NCBI GenBank assembly: GCA_026225435.1
Contig: JAMFST010000414.1
Span: forward strand, 1-7,886
Reading direction: 5' to 3'
DNA length: 7,886 bases
Origin: Labilithrix luteola
GTDB lineage: Bacteria > Myxococcota_A > Polyangia > Polyangiales > Polyangiaceae
The position numbers were made by a program, and so were the translations under genes. The notes below the pieces were generated by a model, which searched no databases, had not been told where the DNA came from, and was given only the letters and a program-made list of their open reading frames with translations. Shown here in pieces: positions 6,585 to 7,886 of the stretch; position 1 is the stretch's first letter, and every line of letters begins with the position of its first letter.

Positions 6585-7886
6585 TCAGGCGAACCACCCC
6601 TTCTTCTTGTTCTTCAGCTGATCGACCAGCCAGTTGAGCTGCGTCTGTACATCCACGGTGGTGTCTCCGATCTTGGAGAGCGAGGCGACCGAGCGCGCCG
6701 CCCCTTCACGCGCGTCGTCGCGCGCGCCGCGAAGCTGCGAGTCGAGCGTCGCCAGCTGCTTGTCGAGGGCGCGCACTGCCTGCGTCGCCTCCTCGACCTG
6801 CTTGCGCGTGTCGAAGGTGCAGGCGTCGCTGGCGAGCGAGTCGAGGCTGCGGCGCACGCCGGCGATCACCGTGACCAGGTGCTCGCGCCCCTCGCGCGCG
6901 CTCTTGTCGAGCACGCGGTTCATCTCGGCGCGCTGCTCGCCGACCTCTTCCTTGCTGGCGAGGCTCTCGAACCTGGTCGACAGGATCGCGAGGGTGCCCT
7001 GGATCTCGGCCACCTCGCCGGTCTGCACGGCCTGCGCGCGGGTGATCTCCTGGAGCACGCCGCCGACGAAGGTGCGCACCTCGATGACCGCGCGCTTGGT
7101 CGCCTCGTTCAGCGCACGCTGCTCGGCGGCGGTCGCCGTCGCCTTCTCGCTCTCCTCGGCCTGCGCGGCGCGCACGCTGGCCACCTTGGCGCTCATGTCG
7201 GCCATGGCGACGGTCATCGCGTCCGCCATCGCCTCGGCCACCGCGGTCTTCATCGCGCGGGCGAAGGAGTCGGTGAGGTTGCGCGTCAGCTCCACCTCGA
7301 GCTCGTGGACCTTCTCGGACACCGTGTCGCGCAGCAGCTGGCGCAGCGCGTGGAGCAGCGGGTTCCCCTCGACACGCCCGGTTCGCGCTGCCGGCTCACC
7401 GGCGGATCCGTCGTGCTGGGCGGCCCCGGCGCCATTGGCCACACCGTGCGCGGCGTGCGTCGTCTCGTGCGAGCTGGCCTCACCACGGAGCACGTCGACC
7501 ACGCCGGCGACGGTGCGCTCGATGGTCTCGAGGACCCCTTCGCCGCGCGTGGCGGTGGCGGCCACCATCGGCCAGCTCTCCCCCACGTCCGCGGCGAGAT
7601 CCGCGGCGATATCGGCCGTCCCGACCGCATCGGGCAGGTCGCTCTTGTTCACCTGAACCACCACGGCCACCCGTCGCGATCCTGAAGGCGAAGCCGCCGC
7701 TGCCGCGACCGCTCCGCGTACCAGCTGCGCCGCCGTCTTGTTGGTCTCGCGCGCGGCGGGGGTGGCATCGAGCACCAGGACCACGCCATCCACGTCCCGG
7801 AACATCGTCTCGGCGGCCTCGGGAGTGAGCGAACAGAAGCTGGTGCGAGGAGCGACCACGTTCACCATCACGTCGCAGTCACGGAA
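6585..7886 (-). CDS. MglA-like GTPase domain fused to coiled coil (5' end missing)
   Basis: The frame is open to the right edge, so the start and the P loop lie outside the window; 433 residues are visible. A GTG/ATG near 7871 is internal, because the frame continues upstream as FRDCD. Visible residues 1-135 match the second half of an MglA-type G domain: a strand (DVMVNVV), a helix, the strand DVDGVVLVLDATP (31-43), G4 NKSD (80-83) after VAVVVQV, and the G5-like ATATRGEGV (110-118). At the G3 position, where MglA has VPGQVF, this protein reads APRTSF, so the Gly and catalytic-loop Gln are absent. After a low-complexity linker (about 136-172), residues about 175-425 are almost entirely helical and charged, Ala/Glu/Arg-rich with heptad-like spacing, which suggests a long coiled coil. 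The protein ends with the basic-aromatic tail KNKKKGWFA. No membrane segment is visible. It is the first visible gene of the run and probably the partner of the adjacent Roadblock protein. Confidence 0.8.
   Translation of the reverse strand, partial: FRDCDVMVNVVAPRTSFCSLTPEAAETMFRDVDGVVLVLDATPAARETNKTAAQLVRGAVAAAAASPSGSRRVAVVVQVNKSDLPDAVGTADIAADLAADVGESWPMVAATATRGEGVLETIERTVAGVVDVLRGEASSHETTHAAHGVANGAGAAQHDGSAGEPAARTGRVEGNPLLHALRQLLRDTVSEKVHELEVELTRNLTDSFARAMKTAVAEAMADAMTVAMADMSAKVASVRAAQAEESEKATATAAEQRALNEATKRAVIEVRTFVGGVLQEITRAQAVQTGEVAEIQGTLAILSTRFESLASKEEVGEQRAEMNRVLDKSAREGREHLVTVIAGVRRSLDSLASDACTFDTRKQVEEATQAVRALDKQLATLDSQLRGARDDAREGAARSVASLSKIGDTTVDVQTQLNWLVDQLKNKKKGWFA

Noticed and set aside
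6501..7685. A 394-codon plus-strand open frame opposite the coiled-coil GTPase gene
   Set aside because: The composition is typical of an antisense shadow, while the minus strand encodes NKSD and G5-like motifs and a coiled coil.
6585..7871. Treating the coiled-coil GTPase as a complete gene starting at 7871
   Set aside because: The frame remains open to the window edge (FRDCD), the domain begins mid-fold and the P loop is missing, so the true start must be outside the window.

Overview
The window is GC-rich, tightly packed DNA. Its gene content suggests a member of the Myxococcota (a myxobacterium-like organism): MglA-type small GTPases, Roadblock/LC7 proteins, a DUF4388/PatA-like protein and an NtrB/NtrC-style two-component pair all sit together. 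This assignment is an inference from gene families and composition; no rRNA or marker gene is present.

Layout. At the extreme left there may be the first ten codons of a minus-strand gene (1-32). A 178-bp intergenic stretch follows, then a small plus-strand gene of the DUF2277 family (211-483). The rest of the window (487-7886) is one minus-strand run of seven genes. In transcription order, right to left, they are: a 3'-partial MglA-like GTPase fused to a long coiled coil (6585-7886, cut by the window edge); a Roadblock-fold protein (6171-6539); a second, divergent Roadblock-like protein (5766-6155); a DUF4388/PatA-like protein (4888-5769); a Ras/MglA-like GTPase with a C-terminal extension of about 300 residues (3370-4884); a soluble PAS histidine kinase (2126-3373); and an NtrC-family sigma-54 response regulator (487-2013). 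Gaps are 45, 15, -4, 3, -4 and 112 bp, so at least the first six genes look like one translationally coupled operon. The regulator may share it or have its own promoter.

How the genes may work together (inference). The membership closely resembles the actinobacterial 'conservon' (Cvn) logic of sensor kinase, Roadblock protein, small accessory protein and small GTPase. Here it appears in a myxobacterial setting, with a dedicated sigma-54 activator as output. Roadblock proteins commonly act as platforms or regulators for MglA-type GTPases. The kinase has no membrane segment, so its input is probably cytosolic, possibly the GTPase/Roadblock/DUF4388 complex. Two features make the module unusual. 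The intact GTPase carries a large uncharacterised C-terminal domain and has His in place of the catalytic-loop Gln. The other GTPase appears to have lost the G3 motif and gained a coiled coil.
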